From the NCBI GenBank assembly GCA_964353465.1, contig CAYGWQ010000363.1, positions 1-5,262 of the forward strand: a stretch of DNA of 5,262 nt. Reading direction: 5' to 3'. Both the position numbers and the translations under genes were made by a program. Below, piece by piece: positions 1-5,182 of the stretch; the first letter of the stretch is position 1, and each line of letters opens with the position of its first letter. Source of the stretch: JAFNAG01 sp964353465. GTDB taxonomy: Bacteria > Acidobacteriota > UBA6911. The notes under the pieces are model-generated. The model saw only the letters and a program-made list of their open reading frames with translations, was not told the DNA's origin and did no database searches.

Positions 1-564
1 ACCTGCATCACTAAAGCCAACGTGGTCAAGACGACCGACGGCCGGTTCCTGGAGAACTTCTACCGCATCGCCAAGGAATACCCCGGCATCCAGGTCGATG
101 ACTGGTACATCGACATCATGACTGCCAAGCTGGTCGACGAAAAACGCCGCCGGGATTTCCAGGTCATGGTGCTGCCCAACCTCTATGGCGACATCCTCAC
201 GGACGAGGCAGCCGAGTTCCAGGGGGGCGTCGGAACCGCCGGCAGCGCCAACATCGGCAAGCGCTATGCCATGTTTGAAGCCATCCATGGCTCGGCCCCG
301 CGCATGGTCGCTGAGGGCCGCGCCCAGTACGCCGATCCGGCATCCATGACGCGGGCAGCGGCAATGCTCCTCGGTCACATCGGCTATCCCCAAATGGCCA
401 AAAACCTCGAGATGGCTCTCGACCTCTGCGGTCAGTACGAAAAAAAGCTCGTCATCACCGGCCGTAACAACGGAGCGACCGGCCAGGCCTTTACGGATTA
501 TGCTCTGGACTGGCTGTACAATCCGAAACTTGCTACCACCTGGGAGGGGTACGTCAAGGGCTAA
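1..564 (+). CDS. icd: Isocitrate dehydrogenase-type enzyme, C-terminal part (5' end outside window)
   Basis: The reading frame is open from base 1 and ends at TAA 562-564, leaving 187 residues of an isocitrate/isopropylmalate dehydrogenase family enzyme that would oxidatively decarboxylate isocitrate to 2-oxoglutarate in the cytoplasm. Visible landmarks, numbered from the first visible residue, are ITKANVVK with the likely catalytic Lys5, YIDIM with Asp38, NLYGDILTDEAAEFQGG (60-76) with metal-binding Asp64 and Asp68, and HGSAPR (96-101) in the cofactor loop. The family normally has about 330-420 residues, so roughly half is missing because of the window edge. The PNLYGD and AGSANIG wording and the malate dehydrogenase next door favour isocitrate over isopropylmalate dehydrogenase. 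The cofactor loop carries Arg where classical enzymes have Lys (NADP) or Asp (NAD), so cofactor preference is not settled. Confidence 0.85.
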   Translation, partial: TCITKANVVKTTDGRFLENFYRIAKEYPGIQVDDWYIDIMTAKLVDEKRRRDFQVMVLPNLYGDILTDEAAEFQGGVGTAGSANIGKRYAMFEAIHGSAPRMVAEGRAQYADPASMTRAAAMLLGHIGYPQMAKNLEMALDLCGQYEKKLVITGRNNGATGQAFTDYALDWLYNPKLATTWEGYVKG

Positions 565-595
565 GGCCCACGCCTCGCCCTGTTCGAGATAATCC

Positions 596-627
596 GGGCA
601 TCCCACAGCGAAGAGACCGGGGTGCCC
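596..627 (+). other. Intercistronic hairpin between icd and mdh
   Basis: GGGCATCCC (596-604) can pair with GGGGTGCCC (619-627) as a 9-bp stem with one G-T pair and a 14-base loop. It is followed by only TTT, so it is a poor intrinsic terminator. Its place just before the mdh ribosome binding site suggests RNA processing or stability control within a shared transcript. The pairing is seen in the sequence; the role is inferred. Confidence 0.4.
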
Positions 628-635
628 TTTACCAT

Positions 636-640
636 AAGGA
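636..640 (+). promoter_or_regulatory. Ribosome binding site that fixes the mdh start
   Basis: AAGGA lies 6 bases before ATG 647 but directly abuts the in-frame GTG at 641. The spacing selects ATG 647 as the start of malate dehydrogenase. Confidence 0.7.
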
Positions 641-646
641 GTGCCC

Positions 647-1579
647 ATGCGCAAAAAGATCGCGGTCATCGGCGGCGGCCAGATCGGCCAGATCGTGGCC
701 ATGCTCGCCGCTCAGAAGGAATTCGGAGATATCGTCGTCGTCGACGTCGAAGCCTATGTCAACGTGGTCAAGGGCAAGGCTCTCGACCTGATGGAAATGG
801 CGCCGCACGGTTCCTACGACGCGAATATCACCGCCACCACGGACTACAAAGACATCGCGGGCGCAGACGTTGTCATCATAACAGCGGGCAAACCGCGAGA
901 AGCCGGGATGACGCGGGAAGACCTGCTGGCCGTCAATCTCAAAATCATCGCGGATGTGGCAGCCGGAGTGAAGCAGCATGCTGCCAAGGCCTTTTGCATC
1001 GTCTTGACCAATCCCCTCGATGCCATGGTCTACGCATTCTACAAACTGACGGGGTTCCCCAAGCGCCAGGTCGTCGGTATGGCGGGAACACTCGACACGG
1101 CTCGATGGCGCGCTTTCATCAGCATGGAGTTGGGTGTGTCGGTGGTTGATGTCGCCGGCACGGTTCTCGGCGGTCATGGTCCCGACATGGTCCCGCTCCC
1201 CCGCCTCACGACGGTAGGCGGCGTGCCCTTGACTGAAATTGCAACCAAGGAGCAGATCGACCGGCTCGCCACGCGTACGCGCGAAGCGGGGACGGAAATC
1301 GTGAAGCTCTTCGGCAAAGGATCGGCCTACTTCAGCCCGGCCTGGAGCTCCATCATCATGGCTGAATCCTACCTCCACGACAAACGCCGCGTCATTGCCT
1401 GTGCCGCCTTGTGCGAGGGAGAGTATGGCATTCAGGGCCTGTTCCTTGGCGTGCCCTGCCTGATCGGCGCCAAGGGTATCGAGAAGATCTTTGAGATTCG
1501 GCTGGCGGACGACGAGAAAGCCATGCTCCAGAAAACGATTGCGTCCGTCCGCAAGACCGTCGAAGAAACCAAACTCTGA
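647..1579 (+). CDS. mdh: Malate dehydrogenase, LDH-like, NAD-dependent type
   Basis: This is a complete 310-residue enzyme interconverting malate and oxaloacetate in the TCA cycle, the usual length for LDH-like malate dehydrogenases. The N-terminus is a Rossmann fold with GGGQIG (9-14) and Asp33 at the end of strand 2, which indicates NAD. The active-site loop KPREAGMTREDLL supplies substrate-binding Arg84 and Arg90. TNPLDAM (121-127) is the conserved TNPxD segment. AGTLDTARWR provides Asp150 and Arg153, and GGHGPDMVP holds catalytic His177. The residue after HG is Pro179, where the family normally has Asp, and several neighbouring motif residues are atypical. All catalytic residues are nevertheless present, so the enzyme is probably active but divergent. 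It starts 82 bp after icd and probably shares its transcript. Confidence 0.93.
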   Translation: MRKKIAVIGGGQIGQIVAMLAAQKEFGDIVVVDVEAYVNVVKGKALDLMEMAPHGSYDANITATTDYKDIAGADVVIITAGKPREAGMTREDLLAVNLKIIADVAAGVKQHAAKAFCIVLTNPLDAMVYAFYKLTGFPKRQVVGMAGTLDTARWRAFISMELGVSVVDVAGTVLGGHGPDMVPLPRLTTVGGVPLTEIATKEQIDRLATRTREAGTEIVKLFGKGSAYFSPAWSSIIMAESYLHDKRRVIACAALCEGEYGIQGLFLGVPCLIGAKGIEKIFEIRLADDEKAMLQKTIASVRKTVEETKL

Positions 1580-1676
1580 GGCGGATCCATGGGATCCGGC
1601 CACGGATGCCCAGGAACCTGCCCTGGGATATCAGTGGCCGGCATCCCGCAAATTCGATAAAAATGCCGGGAAGCTG
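1580..1676. other. Non-coding 3' region of mdh with several small hairpins
   Basis: No gene is seen here. Three short inverted repeats follow the mdh stop: CGGATCC 1582-1588 with GGATCCG 1592-1598 (3-base loop), CCCAGG 1609-1614 with CCTGGG 1622-1627 (7-base loop), and CCGGCAT 1638-1644 with ATGCCGG 1663-1669 (18-base loop). None is followed by a T-run, so they look like 3'-end structure rather than clear intrinsic terminators. Confidence 0.4.
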
Positions 1677-1770
1677 TGAAAAAATCGGGGACAGTCCACC
1701 CGCACCCGGCTAATGTGTTGGTAACTGGGTTCCTGAAACGGGGCGCTTGGGACAGTCCCCAATTTTTTCA
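1677..1770. repeat. REP-like inverted repeat, GGGGACAGTCC type
   Basis: A 21-base arm at 1677-1697 (TGAAAAAAT, then C, then GGGGACAGTCC) is matched in inverted orientation at 1750-1770 with two mismatches, leaving a 52-base spacer. Each arm also contains a near-palindromic GGGACAGTCC core, so the arms are partial direct repeats as well. Palindromes of this kind are typical of REP-type units moved by Y1 (IS200/RAYT-like) transposases. No transposase is visible here, so this would be a non-autonomous copy. It shares the GGGGACA core with the repeat at 5091-5175. Confidence 0.6.
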
Positions 1771-1783
1771 AATCGGATAAAAA

Positions 1784-1816
1784 AAGCCGGGCGACCGTCT
1801 TCGGCACGCCCGGCTT
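1784..1816. terminator. Intrinsic terminator between convergent genes
   Basis: AAGCCGGGCG (1784-1793) pairs perfectly with CGCCCGGCTT (1807-1816), and CCG/CGG inside the loop adds a small extra stem around TCTT. On the - strand the stem is followed by an unbroken T-run (complement of 1779-1785), so it should terminate the gene ending at 1917. On the + strand the tail is only TTCCTTATT, giving weaker termination of any readthrough from mdh. Confidence 0.75.
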
Positions 1817-1825
1817 CCTTATTCA

Positions 1826-1842
1826 GACCTCCGACCTCCGAC
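1826..1842. repeat. Short 7-bp tandem repeat
   Basis: GACCTCC occurs twice back to back (1826-1832, 1833-1839), followed by a partial third copy GAC. It lies in the non-coding stretch 1817-1916, where nothing else is recognised. Confidence 0.5.
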
Positions 1843-1916
1843 AAAAGGCAATCGGGAGGATTGAGGTGTGGGACCATCCTCATTTGTCCCAGAGGGCGAT
1901 CAAGAGCCTATAGAGA

Positions 1917-2894
1917 CTATTTAATGAACTGGCCTTTGGAAGCCTCCAGTTTGTGGATCAGGTCCATAGGGAAATCGACGGTGACATCAAACTGGTTGGT
2001 GCGCTGCGCAATCTGCACATTCCGGATCAGTTCGGCCAGATCCGGGTTCTGGGCGCTCGCCAGATTCCCCAGGGCAATCAGTCCGCGCACAAAATCGGCC
2101 AACTGGCCAGCGGCCACATCACTCGTCGCGGTGACGGTTATTTTCCCTTCCACCCTGCTCGTAAGGTTCAGAGTTCCGAAAATACTCTGGATGGCCGACA
2201 TCGAAGGAACGAACGGAGCGTCGGCCGGCGCCTTTGCAAGAATGCTTGAGGGATTGCCGGCAAACCAGAACATCTCATTTGAATTCAGGTTTTTAAGCAA
2301 ATCCGCCAGACTCGTTCCGTCGATCGAGGGCAGACTGTGAGAGCGCACATCCAGAACCACACGGAGCGATTCCAGATCACCGAGAGCAATCTCCGAGCCG
2401 CTCAGGAAGGCAATGCCCTTTTCCAGTTTGGTTCCATCCGCCTCCGGCACCATCAACACATTGGCACCTTTATAGTCGACGTTGATCGGTGTTCCCTTGC
2501 TGTTGATGAAATTAGTGATGGCCGTGGCATCGAATCTCCCGACAGCGATCACAACGCCGGCCCCCTTGTGCTGCGCGGGGCGTCCGGCTGCGATGATGTA
2601 CGTGATGTCCTGGCGCGGATCCACACCGGTCTTGGCAATGAACTCAGCCAGGTCTGCACCGATCTCGGTCCCATGTTTCGCCATAAACTCAGCATAGACG
2701 GGAGAGGCGATGAATTTCTGCACGTTCATCCCGAAAACCGCGTGGGAATCGGCCGGCAGGTAGTGGATGGCGTTGGGCAGTTCCGGAACAAAGGCTTTCG
2801 CGGTAAAACTCGAGAAAAAGGCCAATCCGGCGACGGCAATAGTGATCACCAGCAGAGATATTGTAGATGTAAAAACAAACTTACGGCGGTTCAT
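1917..2894 (-). CDS. Exported protein of unknown function, Acidobacteria-type
   Basis: This is a 325-residue protein with no recognised enzyme motif. The N-terminus is a signal sequence: MNRRK, a hydrophobic stretch at about 7-30, then an AKA signal-peptidase-like site with likely cleavage after residue 34. It should therefore be periplasmic or surface-located, or membrane-anchored if uncleaved. The mature part opens with a phrase around LPADSHAVFGMNVQKF and SPVYAEFMAKHG. It resembles acidobacterial hypothetical proteins, and more distantly DUF3352-like proteins, that I recall starting with LPAD followed by a self-reporting strand. Two alpha/beta halves seem present (about 40-200 and 205-315), the second around FWFAGNPSSILAKA and VEGKITVTATSD. 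The start is supported by AGGAGG 6 bases upstream. The gene is divergent from the VWFA gene and ends ahead of the terminator at 1784-1816. The function is unknown. Confidence 0.85.
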   Translation of the reverse strand: MNRRKFVFTSTISLLVITIAVAGLAFFSSFTAKAFVPELPNAIHYLPADSHAVFGMNVQKFIASPVYAEFMAKHGTEIGADLAEFIAKTGVDPRQDITYIIAAGRPAQHKGAGVVIAVGRFDATAITNFINSKGTPINVDYKGANVLMVPEADGTKLEKGIAFLSGSEIALGDLESLRVVLDVRSHSLPSIDGTSLADLLKNLNSNEMFWFAGNPSSILAKAPADAPFVPSMSAIQSIFGTLNLTSRVEGKITVTATSDVAAGQLADFVRGLIALGNLASAQNPDLAELIRNVQIAQRTNQFDVTVDFPMDLIHKLEASKGQFIK

Positions 2895-2900
2895 AGGATG

Positions 2901-2906
2901 CCTCCT
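2901..2906 (-). promoter_or_regulatory. Strong ribosome binding site of the 1917-2894 gene
   Basis: On the - strand this reads AGGAGG, followed by CATCCT and then ATG at 2894. The 6-base spacing confirms the start and suggests efficient translation. Confidence 0.75.
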
Positions 2907-2952
2907 GACGGCGTTACTCCCCTTGCTGCTAAACCATTCTCCAGCAACTCAT

Positions 2953-2978
2953 TCTGATGTTCAGATACGTACATCAGA
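2953..2978. promoter_or_regulatory. Possible operator in the divergent intergenic region
   Basis: TCTGATGT (2953-2960) and ACATCAGA (2971-2978) form a perfect 8-bp inverted repeat with a 10-base centre, a size that fits a dimeric regulator. It lies 59 bp upstream of the - strand gene start within the 272-bp gap 2895-3166. No convincing sigma70 promoter stands out for either gene; TTGTCA at 3080-3085 and TAGAAT at 3139-3144 are isolated near-consensus boxes without good partners. The regulatory role is inferred from symmetry and position only. Confidence 0.3.
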
Positions 2979-3166
2979 CCGGAAAGGTTCACAGAACAGA
3001 TTGGCGTGCACGAAAAAATTAGTCTTTCCGGGAAATCCTCTGAGCCAGTCTCATAAATTAAACTCCATAAAGTGTTCCATTGTCAAAGTATTCGCGTGAA
3101 AGAGCTACAAGTAAGGTGCCCCGGGTTCGGCTCCATGGTAGAATAGGGCAAAGGCGGGGATGTTGA

Positions 3167-4198
3167 ATGCCTGGAAACTCTCGAATGCGGACGCTTTTGA
3201 TGATTTTTTTTGCGGGCTGTCCCGTCCTCGCCGCCTACACGCAGTCGCAAACTCAGCAGAAAACACCTACATTCTCGGTCACCGTTGACCTCATCAAGGT
3301 CCCGATCACTGTCTTCGATGAACATGGCGGGGTCATCCAGGATTTGCGCCCGAGCGACTTCTGGATTTATGAGGATGGCAAGCGGCAGCAGATTCGCAGT
3401 CTCAGTATGGATACGAATCCGGTATCGGTTGTGCTGTTGCTTGATTCCAGCGGCACAGTCGAGAAGGAATTAAAGCAGATTAAGGAGGCAGCCGAGGGTT
3501 TCGCCGACGCACTCTCCCGGGGAGACCGCATTGCGGTGATTACCTTTGCCGATGAGGTTGATGAGGTATTGGATTGGACGGAAGACACCAAGCTGGTCCG
3601 CAAAGCATTGCGTAAGATTGAGTTAGGCCTGCGCACCAGCCTGTATGACGCCATGTTTCACGCTTCACAGGACAAGATGGGAGGGATAGACGGCCGCAAG
3701 GCCATCATCCTGCTCACCGACTTCCTCAACAACCAGAGTCTCATCGGCTATCAGGACGCCGTCCGCGCTATCGTTCAATCCCAGGCATCTCTCTACATCG
3801 TGTCAAAAACCGTCATGGTACGGGAGGAAGCGAGCAAGCAGCGGCGGGTGGTGATCCTGAATGATATCTATAGAAGGCTTTTCCCCGACAGCAACTACAT
3901 CGACGAATTCTTCACAAAAAAGGAAGCCGAGATGACCGATCTGGCGGAGAGGACCGGCGGCCGATGCTATTTCCCAACCAGCTACAACCAGATCAAAGGG
4001 GTGTACCGGCAGGTTGCCGCCGAGCTCAAGAACCAGTATTACATCACCTACATCTCCGATCAGACCATGGAGCCTAACTCGTATCACCGCATCACGGTTG
4101 AGTACCTCCAGCCGTCGAGCAAACTCATTTATCGGAAAGGCTATTTTTATAATCCGGACCCCATGTTCCGGCCGCGCCCGCCAAACCGCCGCCGATAG
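3167..4198 (+). CDS. Secreted VWFA-related Acidobacterial-domain protein
   Basis: This is a 343-residue protein with the architecture of the VWFA-related family (TIGR03436) that is abundant in Acidobacteria and has no assigned function. The start at ATG 3167 follows GGGGA with 6-base spacing; an in-frame ATG at 3185 is an alternative. Residues 7-25 form a signal sequence, and Cys18 sits in a poor lipobox (FAGC). Residues 36-80 form the usual leading beta module (VTVDLIKVPITVFDEHGG, then DLRPSDFWIYEDGK). The VWA domain runs from about 86 to 290. Its metal site (MIDAS) is DSSGT (Asp93, Ser95, Thr97), then Thr157 in RTSLYDA, then Asp185 in TDF, where TDG is usual. The C-terminus has the family's QYYITYI and YRKGYFY strands and ends in a basic, Pro-rich tail. 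Protein binding outside the cell is likely; the partner is unknown. Confidence 0.9.
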   Translation: MPGNSRMRTLLMIFFAGCPVLAAYTQSQTQQKTPTFSVTVDLIKVPITVFDEHGGVIQDLRPSDFWIYEDGKRQQIRSLSMDTNPVSVVLLLDSSGTVEKELKQIKEAAEGFADALSRGDRIAVITFADEVDEVLDWTEDTKLVRKALRKIELGLRTSLYDAMFHASQDKMGGIDGRKAIILLTDFLNNQSLIGYQDAVRAIVQSQASLYIVSKTVMVREEASKQRRVVILNDIYRRLFPDSNYIDEFFTKKEAEMTDLAERTGGRCYFPTSYNQIKGVYRQVAAELKNQYYITYISDQTMEPNSYHRITVEYLQPSSKLIYRKGYFYNPDPMFRPRPPNRRR

Positions 4199-4247
4199 CG
4201 CATCGTACGCAAATCGGACATCCAGACCCGCATCCAGCAATGACGCC

Positions 4248-4475
4248 ATGAATGAACCGGGACCTGCAGATCAGCATGTTGGCGGCTTGTGCAGCCGGAC
4301 GCCGTCCAGCTTTTTCTATCGCTGGGAAGTCAAACTCGCAGAAAAGGATAGAAACCGGATAAGCCGCGCGTTCGAATGGGGAACCGAGTTTCTCGACCAC
4401 GGCCTCCCGCCGCCTGATCCCCGGCAGCACCTGCTGGACTATTCTCGAGCGGCCCTCTTCGAGGAAGTCGACAAC
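4248..4475 (+). pseudogene. N-terminal remnant of an alpha/beta-hydrolase-like gene (probable)
   Basis: From ATG 4248 the frame encodes about 76 residues that read like genuine protein. They include SSFFYRWEVKLAEKDRNR and, after it, RAFEWGTEFLDHGLPPPDP, then LLDYSRAALFEEVDN. From memory, this resembles the start of bacterial ABHD18-like alpha/beta hydrolases, which open with a Trp-Glu helix, NR, and an FEWG motif. No hydrolase core (a GxSxG nucleophile elbow or the family's lipase strands) follows in any + strand frame I examined. After about 4475 the sequence becomes Arg/Pro-rich and non-coding in character, although the frame stays open to a stop at 4896-4898 by running antisense through the cold-shock gene. 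There is no good ribosome binding site. I read it as a truncated, dead gene 49 bp after the VWFA gene. An unknown short protein is the alternative. Confidence 0.45.
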
Positions 4476-4573
4476 AAACATGTTTCCCCATCAGGTCCGA
4501 ACCAAGATGGTGTCCGAAGGCCCCCGTGGGGGGAGCAGAAGAGCCGGGTATCCCTTGCCTGTCGCCGGCACGT

Positions 4574-4589
4574 TTTCGTGTATTTCGTG
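4574..4589. repeat. TTTCGTG direct repeat in non-coding DNA
   Basis: TTTCGTG occurs at 4574-4580 and 4583-4589, a 9-base period. On the - strand this reads CCACGAAATACACGAAA, a phrase I recall as scattered through intergenic DNA of many environmental bacteria. It sits in the otherwise featureless stretch 4476-4625, between the hydrolase-like remnant and the cold-shock terminator. That stretch also has a small CCCCC/GGGGG palindrome at 4521-4532. Confidence 0.4.
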
Positions 4590-4625
4590 GTTTCTGTTTT
4601 AGTTGTCGCCCGTCGTGGACAGAGA

Positions 4626-4660
4626 AATGCCCCTCCAAAACAGCAGGACGGAGGGGCATT
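4626..4660 (-). terminator. Terminator hairpin of the cold-shock gene
   Basis: AATGCCCCTCC (4626-4636) pairs perfectly over 11 bp with GGAGGGGCATT (4650-4660) around a 13-base loop. It begins 10 bases past the csp stop codon. Read on the - strand it is followed by TCTCTG, so the T-tract is weak, but stem strength and position make it the likely transcript end. Confidence 0.65.
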
Positions 4661-4670
4661 GAGGATTCTT

Positions 4671-4880
4671 CTATTCGGGTTTTGTGACGTTTTCGGCTTG
4701 GAGACCCTTGGGGCCACGGGTCACGTTAAATGCAACCGTATCTCCTTCGGTCAAAGTCCGGAATCCGTTCATTTGAATGGCAGAGTGGTGCACAAATACA
4801 TCACCCCCGGATGCTCTTTCAATGAATCCATACCCCTTAGCATTATTGAACCATTTTACTTTCCCAGTCTCTTTTTCCAT
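4671..4880 (-). CDS. cspA: Cold-shock protein, CspA family
   Basis: This is a 69-residue single cold-shock domain, the normal length for the family. The RNA-binding motifs are intact: KGYGFIE (15-21, RNP1) and VFVHH (28-32, RNP2), with Trp10, Phe11, Phe19, Phe29 and His31 forming the nucleic-acid-binding face. Such proteins bind single-stranded RNA in the cytoplasm, melt secondary structure, and can act as transcription antiterminators. ATG 4880 follows AAGGAG at 4891-4896 with a 10-base gap. The gene is monocistronic, with its own promoter (5019-5047), a leader of about 130 bases that contains a terminator-like hairpin (4948-4976), and a hairpin after the stop (4626-4660). Which csp paralogue it is cannot be told from one window. 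Confidence 0.96.
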   Translation of the reverse strand: MEKETGKVKWFNNAKGYGFIERASGGDVFVHHSAIQMNGFRTLTEGDTVAFNVTRGPKGLQAENVTKPE

Positions 4881-4890
4881 GGGAACCCTA

Positions 4891-4896
4891 CTCCTT
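4891..4896 (-). promoter_or_regulatory. Ribosome binding site of the cold-shock gene
   Basis: On the - strand this reads AAGGAG, 10 bases before ATG 4880, slightly longer than optimal. The bases just upstream (GCTAA) can pair with TTAGC at 4914-4918 in a weak 5-bp stem that could touch this site. Confidence 0.6.
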
Positions 4897-4947
4897 AGCT
4901 TTTCTTTTTCACTGCTAACTCATGCCCTCCCCAAGACTCCTCAAATG

Positions 4948-4976
4948 AAAAAGCCGCCACGTGTTGTTCTGGCGGC
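4948..4976 (-). terminator. Terminator-like hairpin in the cold-shock leader (possible attenuator)
   Basis: On the - strand GCCGCCA (complement of 4970-4976) pairs with TGGCGGC (complement of 4953-4959) around a 10-base loop, and is followed at once by TTTTT (4952-4948). This is a compact intrinsic terminator. It lies about 36 bases after the predicted transcription start and 67 bases before the csp start codon, so it would stop most transcripts before the gene unless overcome. It could be an attenuator, the end of a short leader RNA, or the terminator of an upstream gene if the true csp promoter is closer in. Confidence 0.6.
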
Positions 4977-5018
4977 CGTCACCCGAAGAATCCGGCAGTA
5001 CAGGGTACACAACCATAT

Positions 5019-5047
5019 ATTGTATCACATTTTCTATCCCATCCCAA
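5019..5047 (-). promoter_or_regulatory. Sigma70-type promoter for the cold-shock transcript
   Basis: On the - strand TTGGGA (complement of 5042-5047, 4 of 6 matches to TTGACA) is separated by exactly 17 bases from TACAAT (complement of 5019-5024, 5 of 6 to TATAAT). The -10 box carries an extended TG one base upstream (TGATACAAT). Transcription would start near 5012, giving a leader of about 130 bases. It is the best promoter candidate I found in the window. Confidence 0.6.
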
Positions 5048-5090
5048 TATCAATGTTCTGTCAAACTTTGACGCAGACCATCAGCCTGCC

Positions 5091-5175
5091 TGCGAAAAGG
5101 GGACATTCCGCTTTTCCAGTTTGCCATAGCCATTTGAGTGCTGAGAGGGGAAAAGCGGAATGTCCCCTTTTCGCA
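5091..5175. repeat. REP-like perfect inverted repeat, GGGGACATTCC type
   Basis: The 27-base arm at 5091-5117 (beginning TGCGAAAAGGGGACATTCCG) is repeated exactly in inverted orientation at 5149-5175, with a 31-base loop. The long perfect pairing, the GGGGACATTCC core and the intergenic placement fit a REP/RAYT-type mobile palindrome. The hairpin could also act as a transcript end for a gene entering from the right. It lies 44 bp upstream of the csp -35 box. No transposase is present. Confidence 0.7.
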
Positions 5176-5182
5176 TGAATCC

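Noticed and set aside
629..1603. A 324-codon open frame on the - strand opposite malate dehydrogenase
   Set aside because: It mirrors the codon pattern of mdh on the other strand, has no family resemblance and a His/Arg/Asp-rich composition. mdh itself has every expected motif.
1747..2957. Long + strand frames (1747-2340, 2337-2957) opposite the exported protein
   Set aside because: They are antisense to a gene with a signal peptide and an AGGAGG site, and their translations show no domain or plausible start.
3110..3160. A GGTTCGGCTCC stretch resembling a tRNA T-arm
   Set aside because: No acceptor stem, anticodon arm or D-arm can be placed around it.
4125..4717. - strand frames (4125-4481, 4330-4659, 4439-4717) near the hydrolase-like remnant
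   Set aside because: They overlap one another and the + strand frame with the FEWG motif. None has a recognisable motif or a ribosome binding site.
4915..4923. A start-stop mini-frame (ATG AGT TAG) in the csp leader
   Set aside because: The GGAGG before it is only 2 bases from the ATG, and nothing supports its translation.
4777..5178. A + strand frame of 133 codons spanning csp antisense, the csp leader and the palindrome
   Set aside because: It crosses the csp gene, its promoter and the inverted repeat, and the translation is not protein-like.
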